Positions 1-8,283 of a DNA stretch of 64,000 nt are shown piece by piece; position 1 is the stretch's first letter; each line of letters begins with the position of its first letter. The notes below the pieces were generated by a model. It saw only the letters and a list, made by a program, of their open reading frames with translations. It did not search any database and had not been told where the DNA came from. The position numbers and the translations under genes were made by a program. Source of the stretch: Nitrospirales bacterium (GTDB taxonomy: Bacteria; Nitrospirota; Nitrospiria; Nitrospirales; UBA8639); NCBI GenBank assembly GCA_029261355.1, contig JAJDBM010000040.1, positions 1-64,000 on the forward strand, in the 5' to 3' direction.

Positions 1-114
1 ACGGATATCTTTGACTATATCGAACGGTTCTACAATCGCCAACGGCGCCATTCTCATACTGAGGGGGTGCCCCCTGGGCTCTATGCCGAACAAATCGCAA
101 AAACTCTTAACTAA
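1..114 (+). CDS. IS3-family transposase OrfB, C-terminal fragment
   Basis: Frame 1 is open from the window edge to a TAA at 112-114 and begins TDIFDYIERFYNRQRRHS. This matches the very conserved C-terminal end of IS3-family OrfB integrase-type transposases (consensus IFDYIExFYNRxRRHS). The catalytic DDE residues lie upstream and outside the window. After RRHS the usual LGYLSP motif is replaced by HTEGVPP, which is a divergent tail seen in some subgroups or a sign of decay; this cannot be decided from the fragment. Confidence 0.8.
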   Translation, partial: TDIFDYIERFYNRQRRHSHTEGVPPGLYAEQIAKTLN

Positions 115-116
115 CC

Positions 117-141
117 TGTCCACGGAATCGGGGGAAGACCA
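117..141 (+). repeat. Putative right terminal inverted repeat of the IS
   Basis: The sequence from 117 (tgtccacggaatcggggga) to 141 has the form of IS3/IS407-type terminal repeats and starts 3 bases after the transposase stop codon. The partner left repeat is not in the window, so the boundary is inferred from similarity to known ends rather than from pairing. Confidence 0.6.
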
Positions 142-552
142 GTAATCGATTCAGAAACACAAGAGCCTACCCCTAACGCTCAAGTACTACGAATTGTCTG
201 TGACGGTCATGATTTTGAGTGCAAGGAAGCTTACATGGATTCAGGTTCAACTAATAATGATGGGCAAATTGAGTTGGATGGAAAAAGGAAATGAGGCGTA
301 TGGATTCCAGTACCTGGTGGCTTACCTGCCTCAAATCATCAGATTGCAATCTGGAAAAAATGAGATTACGCCTTTATCTCTTCCGCATATGATGATGACA
401 TAGAGAAATTTAAAAATACTGTGCGTCGCTCCGATTTACGAGATGCTATCGGAAACATTCCAAAAGCACGTAGATATCTCAACAAATCTCAAAAACCAAA
501 TGATTTATTTGACGAAGGCGTGTTAAAACTTTACAAGATAAACGAAAAATGA
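142..552 (+). pseudogene. Decayed gene remnant beside the IS, two in-frame UGA codons
   Basis: Frame 1 continues straight from the IS end with a protein-like sequence of about 136 codons ending at TGA 550-552, interrupted only by TGA at 292-294 and TGA at 361-363. The segments read naturally on both sides of each stop (for example QVLRIVCDGHDFECKEAYMD, then GVWIPVPGGLPASNHQIAIW, then DYAFISSAYDDDIEKFKNTV), with no frameshift. No start codon precedes it, because the IS replaces the 5' part. I do not recognise the family. The simplest reading is a gene cut by IS insertion and then decaying by point mutation. Recoding of UGA is unlikely because all other genes here use UGA as a normal stop. Confidence 0.6.
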
Positions 553-661
553 TCACGGCACCTATATGGAACCAATTACCAGATTAAATGAGTATTTCAT
601 TTGGCCTTTATGTATGCAATATGGTCTTTTTCATAACTAACTATTGAAGGAGAAAAACCAG

Positions 662-988
662 ATGGATATGGATCCGAATAGTCTAAAACGAATTCAAGTA
701 TTTATAGAGTTTATTCAGCACGCTCAAAAAGAAGGCGCCAAACTCTCGTTTGTGAACACGCCCACGGAGCATGGCGATAACATTAATGCCACTGCGACCA
801 TTGACGATAAACGCGAAAACATTGGGATTTTATTCTGGGATGTCAACTTGCTCCAAAACCACGGACTCGCTGATACATTAGATGACGAGGAAATTGCTCT
901 CGGAATGAATATCACCGATGGAATGATAGAAGACGCAGAGAAAATTTTGGCGTTTGTCAACACCGAGCTTGCGAAATTTAATGCGTAG
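662..988 (+). CDS. Small conserved-looking hypothetical protein (108 aa)
   Basis: ATG at 662 is preferred over the TTG at 644 because an AAGGAG Shine-Dalgarno (647-652) sits 9 bases upstream of it, inside the longer frame. The product is acidic and soluble (MDMDPNSLKRIQVFIEFIQ...), with no signal peptide or membrane segment, and appears mostly helical. I do not recognise the family. It precedes a methyltransferase gene in the same orientation with a 54-base gap, so co-transcription is possible. No catalytic motif is visible. Confidence 0.7.
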   Translation: MDMDPNSLKRIQVFIEFIQHAQKEGAKLSFVNTPTEHGDNINATATIDDKRENIGILFWDVNLLQNHGLADTLDDEEIALGMNITDGMIEDAEKILAFVNTELAKFNA

Positions 989-1042
989 CAACATTCTGCT
1001 GTCAGAGAAATAACCTCACCTACCCATGAAATGGTCGATTAA

Positions 1043-1699
1043 TTGAGTCATACTAAAACCATCCCGCTCCCTCAACTCGGTGACATTCCCATTGTCATCA
1101 AAACCAAGCGAGACATCTCAGATGAAACCCCCTTGGATAAACGGGATGATGAATCTCTTGGATGGGGATATTGGGATAGAATTTGGCCTTCAGAAGTCGC
1201 CTTATCAGAGTATCTGATCCAACAGTTTTTTCCCTTGAAATTGAAAGGGAAGAAAGTTTTAGAAATTGGCTGTGGGGTGGGGTTGGCTGGAGTGGTTGCT
1301 GCTCGACTGGGAGCAAGCACTACGTTTTCTGACATGGTGCCTATTACCCTTGAAGGGGTGAAAGAAACCTGTCAATTAAACCATGTCACCAACTTCGACA
1401 CATGCACATTGGATTGGTTCGACCCCAGCAGTCTTAAGGACACCTATGACATAGTCATCGGAAGTGAAATTTTTTATGATGACAAGAATGTGCCAGGGAT
1501 TTCAAACCTTCTCCAGAAAGCGATCAATTCAGGTGGTCAAGGGATTTTCTGTGACCCTAATCGCTTAGGATTAAGTCGCATCGAGTTTCACTTCAAAGAT
1601 CATTTTAGCTTTTCTCTAAAGGAAGTCCCGTTGAACTTCGCTCTCCGTAAAGCGACAGGCGGAACAAAAAAAAATGGCTACATTTATACCTTAACTTGA
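1043..1699 (+). CDS. Class I SAM-dependent methyltransferase, METTL21/lysine-methyltransferase-like
   Basis: The 218-residue product has a Rossmann methyltransferase motif I (VLEIGCGVGLAGVVAARLGA, around residues 71-90), an acidic motif II region (TFSDMVPITLE) and a later VIGSEIFYDD segment. This arrangement, with WGYWDRIWPSEVALSEYL before motif I, resembles the family of protein-lysine and nicotinamide N-methyltransferase-like enzymes (PF10294). Transfer of a methyl group from SAM is therefore likely, but the substrate is unknown. The start is TTG at 1043; nearby ATGs (1026, 1031) run into stops, and no later in-frame ATG occurs before motif I. No signal peptide, so the enzyme is cytoplasmic. 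Confidence 0.8.
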   Translation: MSHTKTIPLPQLGDIPIVIKTKRDISDETPLDKRDDESLGWGYWDRIWPSEVALSEYLIQQFFPLKLKGKKVLEIGCGVGLAGVVAARLGASTTFSDMVPITLEGVKETCQLNHVTNFDTCTLDWFDPSSLKDTYDIVIGSEIFYDDKNVPGISNLLQKAINSGGQGIFCDPNRLGLSRIEFHFKDHFSFSLKEVPLNFALRKATGGTKKNGYIYTLT

Positions 1700-1777
1700 G
1701 AATCAACTCTCGACCCTCTCTCCTAAGAATCATCAAACTATGAGGCCAAGCAGTCTTTGCAGTGGCCTCACTTAATC

Positions 1778-2608
1778 CTAGTAGGCTGGAGGTCGCGACA
1801 GTGGAAGATTCGTTAAATATTCCAAGGCTTGAAGACTGTCAAAAGCAAACGCCCCATCGCCCCAGGTCACCAACCCCACTTTTCCTTCTTTAAATGTCGA
1901 GTCTGATAGAGATAACAACATATGCCGATCAAAGAAGACGTTGAAGAGATCATGGCTAATCATGGGGCTTCGCTGTACACGTAGATAATGCCACTCTTCA
2001 CTTTTCGGTTTAATCTTAGCCTCTCCGAATGAAGTAACCTTTCCATCACGGACAACATAGGCTTCAATCGTATTCGTCTTTGGTGTCACAACAGCCGCAT
2101 AGAAATTTTTATGATCTTTGGCGCCTAACACAATACCAGCTTTTCCTGATGCCGTACCCAAGACAAGCTTCATTCTTACAGACACGTCAACATAGGTCAC
2201 GTCGGTTCCATCTCCAAGAAGAATTTGATAGCACGAGGCTTCAGAGCAGGTTCCTTTTTGCTCAATCGCCTGTGTTTTACTTGGAGCTGCCTCTTCTTTG
2301 GTCACCACCCATTGGCCTCCAGCCTGCCCATTCGTTCCTTGTGTGAATCCTTCTGGCTGCGCACCCAGTTGGTCCTTATCAAAGTTCCACTCCTTAAAAA
2401 ATGGAGGAGTTGTTTTAATCTTTGGTTTAGGAAGTTCTTGGGGACCACCGTCTTGATCAGCAAGGACCGCGGTGGTTCCAAACACACAGAACAGAGCAAC
2501 CATGATCCCAGACAAACATCGAAGTTTTGCTTGCCTGATTGTCGATTGACGATGACACTCACTCAACGTAGACAGAGTTTTTGATGGTTTACATTCAAAC
2601 ACGCTCAT
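1778..2608 (-). CDS. Exported hypothetical protein, probable concanavalin/LamG-like fold
   Basis: ATG at 2608 has an AAGGAG ribosome site immediately upstream on the minus strand. The 276-residue product has an unusually long basic n-region and then a hydrophobic stretch GIMVALFCVFGTTAVLA (about residues 34-50), compatible with a signal peptide cleaved after ALA. The mature part (FFKEWNFDKDQLGAQPEGF ... GKAGIVLGAKDHKNFYAAVV ... GKVGLVTWGDGAFAFDSLQA) has the strand pattern of jelly-roll domains of the LamG or DUF1080 type that bind or process glycans. No catalytic residues can be assigned. The gene is isolated and divergent from the efflux operon that follows. Confidence 0.6.
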   Translation of the reverse strand: MSVFECKPSKTLSTLSECHRQSTIRQAKLRCLSGIMVALFCVFGTTAVLADQDGGPQELPKPKIKTTPPFFKEWNFDKDQLGAQPEGFTQGTNGQAGGQWVVTKEEAAPSKTQAIEQKGTCSEASCYQILLGDGTDVTYVDVSVRMKLVLGTASGKAGIVLGAKDHKNFYAAVVTPKTNTIEAYVVRDGKVTSFGEAKIKPKSEEWHYLRVQRSPMISHDLFNVFFDRHMLLSLSDSTFKEGKVGLVTWGDGAFAFDSLQALEYLTNLPLSRPPAY

Positions 2609-2968
2609 ACGGCTCCTTCTATCTCATAAATTATGATGATGAATGAATCGCAAATTGCGACAGGTGATTTCATACTGATTTTACGAATTTACTCTCAAAC
2701 TCCACAAGTCCTGACCATGATCACAGCACCATGCCCTCAACTGGCCAAGAGCGTCTTTCGCATGGGCTAACATATTATACTGATGAGGTGGACATCAATA
2801 GTTTCGCAAGCCTAAACACCATCAGTCCAGCCTATTTGCGAAGAATCTCATGTGTCTGGTAGCCTGTGAGTCGCGCAAGTGAAGAAGCATTCCTATTCAC
2901 TGTCGCACCATGCAATCCCTCCGCTCTGTTCAGATACATGAACAATCTTCGTGATCAACAAACCTTAC
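2609..2968. other. Intergenic region upstream of the efflux operon
   Basis: This divergent spacer between the exported protein gene and the TolC-family gene probably holds promoters for both directions, but I see no -10/-35 pair strong enough to annotate. The TolC frame is already open in its second half (from 2866), though whether that part is translated is doubtful. No RNA gene is recognisable. Confidence 0.4.
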
Positions 2969-3215
2969 ATCCTCCTATCGAAGATCAGGTCATGAACGGA
3001 GGCGAATGTTCAAAAAAGTCCGTCCAGCAAGGCCGCAGCCATTTTGACGCGCGGAGCGTACTGGTATTACGTGAGCATGGAAATTTCGCGAAACCTATAC
3101 CAGTGGCACCGAATCACGTTGCTGTCACAGGGCTAACTTTTTCACAGAGAAACTCAATTCATCCGTACGGCGAGAGGGCGAGAACGCTGCTGGCGACTAT
3201 TTTCAACATTCCCAT
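2969..3215. repeat. Split copy of a palindromic intergenic repeat, running into the TolC frame
   Basis: Positions 2969-3090 match 4856-4977 along their length (shared blocks tcctccta, caggtcatgaacgg, tcaaaaaagtcc, ccagcaaggccgcagcca, tacgtgagca), and 3178-3215 match the right end of that copy (gcgagaacgc-gctggcg-ttttcaacatt-ccata). Between them lie about 87 bases absent from the other copy. The outer arms, aaaaaagtc..ccagc and gctggcg..ttttc, are complementary, so the unit is a long imperfect palindrome. The right end overlaps the codons for the n-region of the TolC-family signal sequence. Confidence 0.7.
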
Positions 3216-4752
3216 ACTTGGCCTACTCATCTTCCTATTCCTTGGCTCCGCAACCAACGTGCAGGCTGAGAGCCCCTTAACGGCCCTCATTGACCCTGAC
3301 CCCGTGGAAACCCTGACACTCAGCGAGGCAGTGATACGAGCCCTCAAACAGAATTTAGACATTACCGTCAGCCGACAAGCACGTGACGTACGCATAACCG
3401 ACATTATGCTACAGCAAGCTGTCTTCGATCCAACAGTTGAGCTGTCAGGACGGTACGATCGAAATGTTCGCCCCCTCAATCGACCAATTTTTGGATTTGG
3501 TGGAGTATTGATTGGATCTGAGCCTGACAATATTGACCAAAATGATCTCAGCTTGAGACTTGGCTTGAACCAGAAAATCCGTACAGGAGGTCAGTTCGAC
3601 TTTGCCTTTGACTCAAATAGAAACTCGGTAGCTGGCTCAACCAGCTTTCTCTTCAATCCTTCATACACGAACAGTCTCTCAGTCAACCTGACTCAACCCT
3701 TGCTTCAAAATTTTGGACCAGCGATTAATGAGACTGCCATTCACATCGCACGTAATGCAGCGACGTCAGAACATTATGTGTTCGTGAAGCAAGTCTTATT
3801 GGTGATCAATAATGTTGAACAGGCCTATTGGGAACTGGTGTTTGTGCGTGAAGATGAGAAAGTCGCCAAAACCGCGCTCAAAGCAGCACAGGAATTATTG
3901 GCCGCAAATCGAGCGAAAGTCCAAGCCGGCGTTATGGCCAACGTAGAGGTCTTACAAGCTCAAGCTGGGGTCGCCAGTCGAGTTGAACAAATCCTCATTG
4001 CTCAGAAAGCCGTCCAGGATCAAGAGGACCAACTCCGACAACTCTTCAGTCCTTCAGAAGAAGAACTGAGTCAAAATATGGCCGTCATTGCGACTGACAC
4101 GCCAACAAAAGAACCCAGCTCACACAAACTCAAACATGCTATTACCAAGGCCCTCAAGCAGCACCCAGAAGTATTACAGGCACAGAAAAGTATTGAAACA
4201 GGCACACTCAATACTCACCTCGCCAAGAATCAGCTCCTTCCAAACCTTGCCTTTGAAGGCGGACTAGGACTCAGTGGATTAGGTAACGGAATTGGGGATT
4301 CGCTTGATCGAACCACAAGTTCGAACTTTTACAATATGGGCGCAGGCCTGATACTCAGCTACCCTCTAGGGAACCGTTCTGCACAAAGCCAATATAATCG
4401 TAGAGTCCTTGAAGCCAATCAAGCCACAGCCGTCTTACAGCGTATTCGCCAACAGGTCATCATCGATACCAAAGAAGCTGATCGCCGAGTTCGCACTGAC
4501 TTTAAACGAATTCGCACGACCCAAACGGCTCGCGCATTAGCGGAAAAACAGCTCAATGCCGAACAGGAACGACTGCAATTAGGGTTGAGTACAACTCGAG
4601 CCGTCCTCGAATTTCAAAGTGACTTGGCCGTGGCCAGAGGCAAAGAGCAACGGGCTATCGTGGACTATAACCAATCATTGGCTAACCTTCGCCGTATGAC
4701 GGCCTCAACTCTGGAGGAATATCATATTGTACTGCAGGAGATAGAATTCTAA
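3103..4752 (+). CDS. TolC-family outer membrane efflux protein
   Basis: This is the outer-membrane channel of the exporter encoded with the next three genes. The frame is open from GTG 2866 (628 codons). I annotate GTG 3103 (549 aa) because the Sec signal hydrophobic core (ILGLLIFLFLGSATNVQA, cleavage before ESP) lies at 3208-3270 and family members are usually 450-550 residues; no candidate start has a good ribosome site, so the N-terminus is uncertain. The mature part shows two OEP repeats: LTLSEAVIRALKQNLDI opens the first, LKHAITKALKQHPEVLQAQ the second, each followed by beta segments and long helices rich in Gln and Ala. It belongs with the HlyD and ABC genes 400 bases downstream. Oddly, the region before the signal sequence is derived from a palindromic repeat. 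Confidence 0.88.
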   Translation: MAPNHVAVTGLTFSQRNSIHPYGERARTLLATIFNIPILGLLIFLFLGSATNVQAESPLTALIDPDPVETLTLSEAVIRALKQNLDITVSRQARDVRITDIMLQQAVFDPTVELSGRYDRNVRPLNRPIFGFGGVLIGSEPDNIDQNDLSLRLGLNQKIRTGGQFDFAFDSNRNSVAGSTSFLFNPSYTNSLSVNLTQPLLQNFGPAINETAIHIARNAATSEHYVFVKQVLLVINNVEQAYWELVFVREDEKVAKTALKAAQELLAANRAKVQAGVMANVEVLQAQAGVASRVEQILIAQKAVQDQEDQLRQLFSPSEEELSQNMAVIATDTPTKEPSSHKLKHAITKALKQHPEVLQAQKSIETGTLNTHLAKNQLLPNLAFEGGLGLSGLGNGIGDSLDRTTSSNFYNMGAGLILSYPLGNRSAQSQYNRRVLEANQATAVLQRIRQQVIIDTKEADRRVRTDFKRIRTTQTARALAEKQLNAEQERLQLGLSTTRAVLEFQSDLAVARGKEQRAIVDYNQSLANLRRMTASTLEEYHIVLQEIEF

Positions 4753-5152
4753 AAAATTAACACTCGAGAATAGAGGATCGCCTTGGGTTCATCTATCCTG
4801 CACTTCTTCCAAATGAATTTGGGGCTCTTGAATGTTTCATTTCAATGGCCCTTAAGTCCTCCTAGAGAAGCTCAGGTCATGAACGGGAGGGAATAGTCAA
4901 AAAAGTCCTCCCAGCAAGGCCGCAGCCAATTCAAGCACGGATCGTACGCACAGTACGTGAGCACAGGAATTTGGCGAGAACGCCGTTGGCGGCTTTTTCC
5001 AACATTTCCATATTGATTCACCTAATCCCCCTGTTTTTACAACAATCATCCATTCCCTCAAGTCCTCCTCACTTGCTACTATGAAATCACGGTAACCAAT
5101 ATTCTCCCGTCAAACAGCGCAGTCCATTAGTAGAAATGCAAAACATAAATTT
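4753..5152. other. Intergenic region between the TolC and HlyD genes
   Basis: This 400-base gap is largely filled by an intact copy of the palindromic repeat (4856-5013). The remainder is AT-leaning sequence without an open frame. No clear promoter is seen, although the gap is long enough that the HlyD-ABC genes could have their own start site. Confidence 0.5.
4856..5013. repeat. Palindromic intergenic repeat, intact copy
   Basis: This copy is continuous, unlike the split relative at 2969-3215. Its ends, aaaaaagtcctcccagcaag (from 4899) and gccgttggcggctttttcc (from 4982), are largely complementary, and the centre carries a small palindrome around cgtacgcacagtacg. As RNA it would form a hairpin of more than 100 nucleotides. 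From memory, similar elements are abundant between genes in Nitrospira genomes; the sequence itself shows only two copies here. Confidence 0.75.
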
Positions 5153-6295
5153 ATGAAGCGATGGATCATCGTCTTACTCTTGTTGGCAGCCATTGGACTT
5201 GGAGGCCTAGCGTGGGTTTTTTCTCCCCTCTCTGACACCGCACATGTGTCTCAAGACGCACCTCAGGTCATGACGGTCACCAAAGGTTCGATCGAAACTC
5301 GAGTCTCAGAAACGGGCACACTTCAACCGTCCAATATTGTTGAAATCAAATCGCAGTTTTCTGGAGAAATTTCTCAACTCTTTACGCCTGCAGGAGAACA
5401 GGTCGAAGCCGGACAGCTCCTTGCGGTGATTAGGCAAGAACCCAAAGAAGCACGTCAGGTCGCCCAACTCCGTGCAGCCATTCAAGAAGAACAAATTAAT
5501 GTGGATACGGCTCGACGAGAACGTGTTCGTATGGAGTCACTTTTCGATAAAGGATATATCGCAAGAAAAGAATTAGAGTCAGCCGAGCAGGAACACCGTC
5601 GCACACTCGTCCGTTTGGAATTAGCGGAACGACAATTACTGTTGGCTCTCGGGAGCAATCAAGTCCTTTATCAACGCCACTTGACCAAACAGCTTTCTTC
5701 CAATCGCCAAGAAGAATTTCAAATTCACTCTCCCGCAGCTGGAACCATTCTTGAGCTCTTGGTGCAACCTGGTGAAATTATTACATCAGGAACAGCGACG
5801 GTCGGTGGAGGTACGGTCCTCATGCGTATCGCAGATTTACGCCACATGGTTGTGAAGGCCCAAATCAATGAGATCAGCATAGCCCGCGTCAAGGTCGGAC
5901 AACAGGTCAACATTCGACTTGACGCCCTCTTGCAACAACCGTTTCACGGCACGGTCCTGAATATCTCAACCCAAGGGGTCAAAACAGACAATATCGTGAC
6001 CTACGAAGTCACCATTGCGATTACCGAACCTAGCTCTGCTTTACGTCCTATGTTGACTGCCAACATTGATATCGTCACGGACAAGCTCGACGACGTACTA
6101 ACTATTCCCTTGGAGAGCCTCCAAACAGAACGAGGTGACGATATTGTAGAGATCTTGGTAAATGGCACTTCGACAAAGCGTAAAGTCCATGTCGCCTTTC
6201 GAACCGAGACCCAAGCCGTCATTGCCGAAGGGTTAGCCGATGGGGATACCATCGTCATGCCCTCATTCAAACCGCGTTCGTCTTCTCGACGATAG
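5153..6295 (+). CDS. HlyD/MacA-type periplasmic adaptor (membrane fusion protein)
   Basis: The 380-residue product links an inner-membrane ABC permease to a TolC channel. It has an N-terminal membrane anchor (IIVLLLLAAIGLGGLAWVF), a first lipoyl half (IVEIKSQFSGEISQLF, then GEQVEAGQLLAVI), a coiled-coil hairpin rich in Glu/Arg (about residues 105-165), the second lipoyl half (IHSPAAGTILELLVQPGEII) and beta-barrel and membrane-proximal domains to the C-terminus (basic tail PRSSSRR). ATG at 5153 directly precedes KRW, giving a normal anchor. The ATPase gene starts 4 bases after its stop codon, so translation is probably coupled. Confidence 0.92.
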   Translation: MKRWIIVLLLLAAIGLGGLAWVFSPLSDTAHVSQDAPQVMTVTKGSIETRVSETGTLQPSNIVEIKSQFSGEISQLFTPAGEQVEAGQLLAVIRQEPKEARQVAQLRAAIQEEQINVDTARRERVRMESLFDKGYIARKELESAEQEHRRTLVRLELAERQLLLALGSNQVLYQRHLTKQLSSNRQEEFQIHSPAAGTILELLVQPGEIITSGTATVGGGTVLMRIADLRHMVVKAQINEISIARVKVGQQVNIRLDALLQQPFHGTVLNISTQGVKTDNIVTYEVTIAITEPSSALRPMLTANIDIVTDKLDDVLTIPLESLQTERGDDIVEILVNGTSTKRKVHVAFRTETQAVIAEGLADGDTIVMPSFKPRSSSRR

Positions 6296-6299
6296 TCCT

Positions 6300-7016
6300 A
6301 TGGCTCAAGACTTTCCTCTCATCAAGTTCGAGCATGTGAGTAAGATCTATCAAACTGGAGAGATTGCCGTTCGAGCCTTGGATGATGTCAGTTTCACCAT
6401 TCATCGAGGAGAGTTTGTCGCGATTATTGGACAGTCTGGAAGCGGAAAAACCACCTTACTTGATATCTTAGGATGTTTAAATCGTCCGACTGAAGGTGAG
6501 TATCAGCTCAATGGACAGTCTATTCAGACTCTCTCTGACCATGCACTCACCACGATTCGCAATCAACAGATTGGCTTTATCTTTCAAACGTTCCAACTGC
6601 TTCCTCGAAAAACAGCCTTAGAAAATGTGCAATTGCCCCTACTCTACGCAGGTCTATCACGAGTCGACCAACGTGAACGAGCACTTGAACTCCTCACCCG
6701 CGTTGGACTCGACAATCGGACCCACCACTACACCAATCAATTGTCTGGAGGCCAGCAACAACGTGTCGCGATCGCACGTGCCTTAGCCAATAAACCAGAC
6801 ATCGTCCTTGCAGATGAGCCGACAGGAAACCTAGATAGCCAGTCGGGACAGGATATTCTGACCATGTTCCATCAACTCCATGCCCAAGGGCAAACCATCA
6901 TAATGATTACGCATGATCAAGACATTGCCTCTCAAGCTCAGCGCCGTATTAGTGTCGCAGATGGAAAGATTGTGTCCGATGACCAAGTAATGACGTCTCA
7001 CCCCCTCATGGTTTAG
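6300..7016 (+). CDS. MacB/LolD-type ABC transporter ATP-binding protein
   Basis: This 238-residue ATPase powers the exporter. It shows Walker [16 protein letters not shown], a Q-loop in [19 protein letters not shown], signature [15 protein letters not shown], Walker [14 protein letters not shown] and the H-loop ITHD, the standard layout of the MacB/LolD/FtsE subfamily. ATG 6300 gives [20 protein letters not shown], the normal family N-terminus; a longer frame starting at 6240 would overlap the adaptor gene and is not needed. The stop is 13 bases before the permease gene, consistent with one operon. Confidence 0.93.
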   Translation: MAQDFPLIKFEHVSKIYQTGEIAVRALDDVSFTIHRGEFVAIIGQSGSGKTTLLDILGCLNRPTEGEYQLNGQSIQTLSDHALTTIRNQQIGFIFQTFQLLPRKTALENVQLPLLYAGLSRVDQRERALELLTRVGLDNRTHHYTNQLSGGQQQRVAIARALANKPDIVLADEPTGNLDSQSGQDILTMFHQLHAQGQTIIMITHDQDIASQAQRRISVADGKIVSDDQVMTSHPLMV

Positions 7017-7029
7017 CGGAAGAAACCCA

Positions 7030-8253
7030 ATGGTCTTAGGATCGATCATTCTCGACTCATTTAAAAATTTATCGGCCAATCTACTACGGTCGGCCCTCAC
7101 CATGCTGGGTGTGATTATCGGCGTCGCCTCTGTCATCTCCATGATTGCCATTGTTGAAGGTGGACAAATCTGGCTCGTCAGTTCCATTGAACGTCTTGGA
7201 ACCAATCTCTTGTTTGTCTGGACAAAGTCTCTGACTATTGAAGAACAACGCATGTTTCAAGGCCGTTCAACGGGATTGAACTATGACGACTATCAAGCCA
7301 TTCGACAAAAATTCCCACAGATCACGGTCGTGCCGCGTCTAGAACTCGACCTGCAAATCAAAGCCGGAGACCGTCACTTCAGCGGGGAAGTCACAGGCAC
7401 GTCTCCTGAGTATTCCAAGGCTCGAAATTTTCGAGCAGCCCAAGGACGCTTTCTGCTCAAAGAAGATATTGACGAGTGGAAACGCATTGCCGTTCTAGGA
7501 AAAGAAATTGCTGAACGATTGTTCGGCAGTGAGTCTGCGATTGGAAAAGAAGTCCATATCGGTAACCAACGCTTGACCGTTGTTGGAGTCATGCAACCCA
7601 AAGGCATCATCTATGGTTCAAATTATGATGAAATGATCTTCGTACCCATCACAACGGCACTCCGCCGTTTTCAAGGAACGGATAAGTTACGGTCGATGCT
7701 CATTCACGTTCCCCAACGCGAGACAATGGATCGTGTGATGGAACAGCTCCATGCCTTTTTGATTCAAAGACATGATGGGGTGGATGATATTCGTGTGCGA
7801 AATCAAGGCGACTTCTTAAACGCCGTCGACCGCACCATTTGGACGTTTCGTATCGTTCTTGGCGGAATCGCCATCGTGGCTCTGGTCGTGGGTGGTATTG
7901 GGATTATGAACATTATGCTCGTCACGGTGACCGAACGGACACGAGAGATTGGCTTACGTAAAGCCATTGGCGCACGGCGTCAAGACATTCTCCTTCAATT
8001 CCTCATCGAATCAGTCACGTTAAGCGTCGTTGGCGGGTTGATTGGGGTGTTCGTGGGTATTGGCGTCGCCTATGGTTTTGGAGATTTTGTGGCCCAAGCT
8101 ATGCCAGGGGGAGGAGACTGGGGAGCGGTAATCCGACCCTCAGCTATTGTGATTGCGTTTTCCTTTGCAATGGTTGTGGGCGTCTTCTTCGGTCTTTATC
8201 CTGCGATCAAAGCCTCAAAGTTAGATCCAGCCGAAGCCCTTCGCTACCAATAA
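7030..8253 (+). CDS. MacB-like ABC transporter permease
   Basis: The 407-residue product has the MacB topology: an N-terminal membrane segment (LLRSALTMLGVIIGVASVIS), a large periplasmic domain (about residues 45-270), and three C-terminal segments with the FtsX signature (GGIGIMNIMLVTVTERTREI, then GLRKAIGARRQDILLQFLIE). It lacks a fused ATPase, which is supplied by the preceding gene. With the adaptor and the TolC-type channel it forms a tripartite exporter. Substrates of such systems include macrolides, peptides and lipoproteins; nothing here identifies the substrate. Confidence 0.92.
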   Translation: MVLGSIILDSFKNLSANLLRSALTMLGVIIGVASVISMIAIVEGGQIWLVSSIERLGTNLLFVWTKSLTIEEQRMFQGRSTGLNYDDYQAIRQKFPQITVVPRLELDLQIKAGDRHFSGEVTGTSPEYSKARNFRAAQGRFLLKEDIDEWKRIAVLGKEIAERLFGSESAIGKEVHIGNQRLTVVGVMQPKGIIYGSNYDEMIFVPITTALRRFQGTDKLRSMLIHVPQRETMDRVMEQLHAFLIQRHDGVDDIRVRNQGDFLNAVDRTIWTFRIVLGGIAIVALVVGGIGIMNIMLVTVTERTREIGLRKAIGARRQDILLQFLIESVTLSVVGGLIGVFVGIGVAYGFGDFVAQAMPGGGDWGAVIRPSAIVIAFSFAMVVGVFFGLYPAIKASKLDPAEALRYQ

Positions 8254-8283
8254 TAAGCACCCGCACACATAGCGGTCGTACAT

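Larger units (their letters stand above)
1..141 (+). mobile_element. Right end of an IS3-family insertion sequence (partial)
   Basis: The window opens inside an insertion sequence. It holds the last 37 codons of an IS3-type OrfB transposase followed within a few bases by a sequence resembling the right terminal inverted repeat of IS3/IS407-type elements (tgtccacggaatcggggga, from position 117), ending at about 141 in gacca. The left end, OrfA and the DDE core are outside the window, so completeness cannot be judged. The element directly abuts a decayed gene, which suggests that its insertion truncated that gene. Confidence 0.75.

Noticed and set aside
142-552. Selenoprotein or UGA-recoded gene
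   Set aside because: No SECIS-like structure was seen, the 5' end is missing, and UGA is a regular stop in neighbouring genes; decay is simpler.
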